A stretch of DNA of 64,000 bases. Source: Streptomyces sp. A1136 (GTDB taxonomy: Bacteria > Actinomycetota > Actinomycetes > Streptomycetales > Streptomycetaceae). Both the position numbers and the translations under genes were made by a program. The stretch is taken from assembly GCF_004795055.1 (NCBI RefSeq), contig NZ_SSBJ01000028.1, forward strand, positions 1 to 64,000, written 5' to 3'. How positions within the stretch are numbered: position 1 is the stretch's first letter; each line of letters opens with the position of its first letter. A model generated the notes under the pieces. The model worked only from the letters and a program-made list of their open reading frames with translations. It was not told the origin of the DNA and searched no databases. Below are positions 62,503 through 64,000 of this stretch, in pieces.

Positions 62503-63882
62503 CTACGAGGCCGGGGCCCGGGAGGGCCGGGTCGGGTCGAACCGGCGGAAGAGCGCGTGGAGCAGCACCGCGGCGAGCGTGCCCGCCACGACCCCGCTGC
62601 CGAGGACGGTCCGGGCCCAGCCCGGGAATCCCTGGTAGAGATCGGGCGCGACCACCGGCAGCAGGCCGGCGGTCAGGGCCAAGGCGGCGACGGTCGCGTA
62701 CGGGCCCTCGCCCGAGGCCGACTCGGCCGCGGCCGGCAGCGCCCGCCCCAGCATGGTGACGCCCATGACCGCGATGATCCCGTAGATCACCAGGGCCGAA
62801 CCGCCGACGACCGGCGCCGGGATCGCCGCCAACAGCCGCGACAGGGGCGCGACCAGACCCACCACGACCAGCAGGACGCCCGCTCCCGCCGTGACGAACC
62901 GGCTGCGCACGCCCGTCAGCCGGCCGATGCCGATGTTCTCCGCGCTGGTGACCAGCAGGGAGGTGCCGAACAGGGCGCCGAAGACCGAGACCAGCGCGTC
63001 GGCCCTGGCGACGCGCGGCACGTCACGGCCGAGGTCGGGCTCCCGGCCCACCGTCCGGCTGTTCAGGACGGTCTGTCCGGTGACCTCGGCGAGGGTCGTG
63101 AGGCCGAACACGAGCAGCGGCAGCGCGGCGAGCACGTCGAAGTGGGGCGTCCCGTACGGGAGGAGGCGCGGGAGCGCCGGAGCGCCGAGGCTCCCGCCGC
63201 CGGCCGGCGCGAAGCTCCCCAGTCCCGTGGTCAGCGCGATCAGGGCGCCCGCGCCCAAGCCGAGCAGCACCGCCGTCTGGCGCCAGACCCCGCGCAGCAC
63301 CAGGAGCAGCACCACGGTGCAGCCGATGGTGGCGGCCGCCAGGATCACCGACGAGGGCTCGGCGTAGCCCGGGGTGCCGCGCCCACCGGTGATCAGCTGG
63401 GCCGCGACCCGGATCATCGCGATGCCGATCAGGAGCACCGTGGTGCCCATGACGAGCGGCGGGAAGAGCCGCACGATCCTCGCGTAGAACGGGAGCACGG
63501 CGAACAGCAGGGCCGCCGCGAGCAGGACGGAGCCGGTGGCGGTGGCCGGACCGTGGTCCTTGGCGATCTGGAGGAAGAGCGCGGTGGCCGCGCCGCCCGG
63601 CAGCATCACGAACGGCAGCCGGGCGCCGATCCGCCACGGCCCGAGGGACTGGAGCAGCGCGCCCGCCCCGCACAGCAGCAGGGTGGCGCTGAGCAGGGAC
63701 GCCGTGCGGGCGGCGTCGAGACCGAGGGCCTGGCCCGTCAGGAAGGTGGTGGAGACGGGGGCGGCGATCATCGCCAGGACGTGCTGGGCGGACAGGGGCG
63801 CCAGCCGGCGCAGCGGCAGCCGCTCGTCCACGGGCCGCACGGGCTCCGCGGGCCGGGAATCAAGGGTGCCCGGGGCGCTCAC
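62503..63882 (-). CDS. NCS2-family nucleobase (xanthine/uracil-type) permease
   Basis: A 459-residue polytopic protein: LSAQHVLAMIAAPVSTTFL is the NCS2 TM1 (QH motif). LLTVTSAENIGIGRLTGVRSRFVT-type segment (TSAENIGIGRLTGVRSRFV) matches the conserved motif of TM10, and GLTTLAEVTGQTVLNSRTVG carries the TM8 acidic residue that binds the nucleobase. It imports purines or pyrimidines with protons. GTG 63882 overlaps the stop of the truncated upstream gene, so it belongs to an operon that enters from the right edge. Confidence 0.88.
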   Translation of the reverse strand: MSAPGTLDSRPAEPVRPVDERLPLRRLAPLSAQHVLAMIAAPVSTTFLTGQALGLDAARTASLLSATLLLCGAGALLQSLGPWRIGARLPFVMLPGGAATALFLQIAKDHGPATATGSVLLAAALLFAVLPFYARIVRLFPPLVMGTTVLLIGIAMIRVAAQLITGGRGTPGYAEPSSVILAAATIGCTVVLLLVLRGVWRQTAVLLGLGAGALIALTTGLGSFAPAGGGSLGAPALPRLLPYGTPHFDVLAALPLLVFGLTTLAEVTGQTVLNSRTVGREPDLGRDVPRVARADALVSVFGALFGTSLLVTSAENIGIGRLTGVRSRFVTAGAGVLLVVVGLVAPLSRLLAAIPAPVVGGSALVIYGIIAVMGVTMLGRALPAAAESASGEGPYATVAALALTAGLLPVVAPDLYQGFPGWARTVLGSGVVAGTLAAVLLHALFRRFDPTRPSRAPAS

Positions 63883-64000
63883 GACGTGGCCGCCGCGTCC
63901 AGCCACGGCAGCTCGTGCGCGGAGTATCGGTAGGCGCGGAAGACGGCGTTGGGCTCGGAGGGGAACAGGCCGCGCACCTCGGATTCGCGGTAGCCGCCGA
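63879..64000 (-). CDS. C-terminal end of an unidentified gene
   Basis: The last 39 or so codons of a protein that begins beyond the window, ending FRAYRYSAHELPWLDAAATS and a TGA at 63879-63881. The stop overlaps the GTG of the permease gene, so the two are translationally coupled; a role with nucleobases is likely but the fragment is too short to name. Confidence 0.7.
   Translation of the reverse strand, partial: GGYRESEVRGLFPSEPNAVFRAYRYSAHELPWLDAAATS

Noticed and set aside
62410..63933. A 507-codon plus-strand open frame
   Set aside because: It is antisense to the NCS2 permease and consists of Arg/Gly/Gln-rich sequence.

Overview
The window is high-GC actinobacterial DNA and almost certainly from a Streptomyces. 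It carries a complete SapB lantibiotic locus (ramC-ramS-ramA-ramB with ramR) and a rodlin, both characteristic of sporulating streptomycetes. Starts are often GTG, many genes overlap by ATGA or GTGA, and TTA codons are almost absent. I identify about 62 protein genes, including two cut by the window edges and one frameshifted, and saw no rRNA, tRNA, CRISPR array or insertion sequence. All calls come from reading the sequence; no database search was possible.

Layout. 1-5.1 kb: the start of an MFS permease, a secreted serine hydrolase with intact catalytic motifs, a spermidine-synthase-fold protein, a frameshifted Nudix gene, a small antitoxin-like protein, a GT87 membrane glycosyltransferase and an NTF2-like protein. 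5.3-10 kb: a TAXI-type binding lipoprotein facing a two-component system and an MHS-family transporter, probably one sensing and uptake unit. 10-19 kb: an MFS exporter, a universal stress protein, two acetyltransferases, a rodlin, a small secreted protein, a flavin reductase-like protein, a DUF4230 protein, a FUSC protein and two coupled MEDS-domain regulators (one with a STAS domain, one with an anti-sigma ATPase domain). 19-27.5 kb: an MFS transporter, a second FUSC protein, an ECF42-type sigma factor with its DGPF partner, and a TetR/aldo-keto reductase pair with visible operators.

27.5-38.5 kb is the most interesting stretch. An rsbQ-rsbP-rsbV-like energy-stress switch is followed by a secreted protein gene divergent from ramC, then ramCSAB and convergent ramR. 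The only in-frame TTA codons I found in the window lie here: one each in the secreted protein gene, ramC and ramR. This suggests layered control by the bldA tRNA. A strong hairpin separates ramS from ramA, and the two ABC half-transporters carry complementary degenerate sites.

39-51 kb: PRC-barrel and SRPBCC stress-type proteins, glycogen debranching enzyme GlgX, a fused PAP2-diacylglycerol kinase, two YihY-family membrane proteins, a second PAP2 phosphatase, a flavohemoprotein, a PNPOx-fold protein and a TrmO-like enzyme. 51-64 kb: a secreted hydrolase, an FAD monooxygenase, a kinase-like/LuxR fusion regulator divergent from a quinone oxidoreductase, a two-component operon followed by a secreted helical protein and a lipoprotein behind an OmpR-type tandem repeat, DoxX and AI-2E membrane proteins, a class C beta-lactamase homologue that has lost its catalytic residues, an NCS2 permease and one truncated gene.
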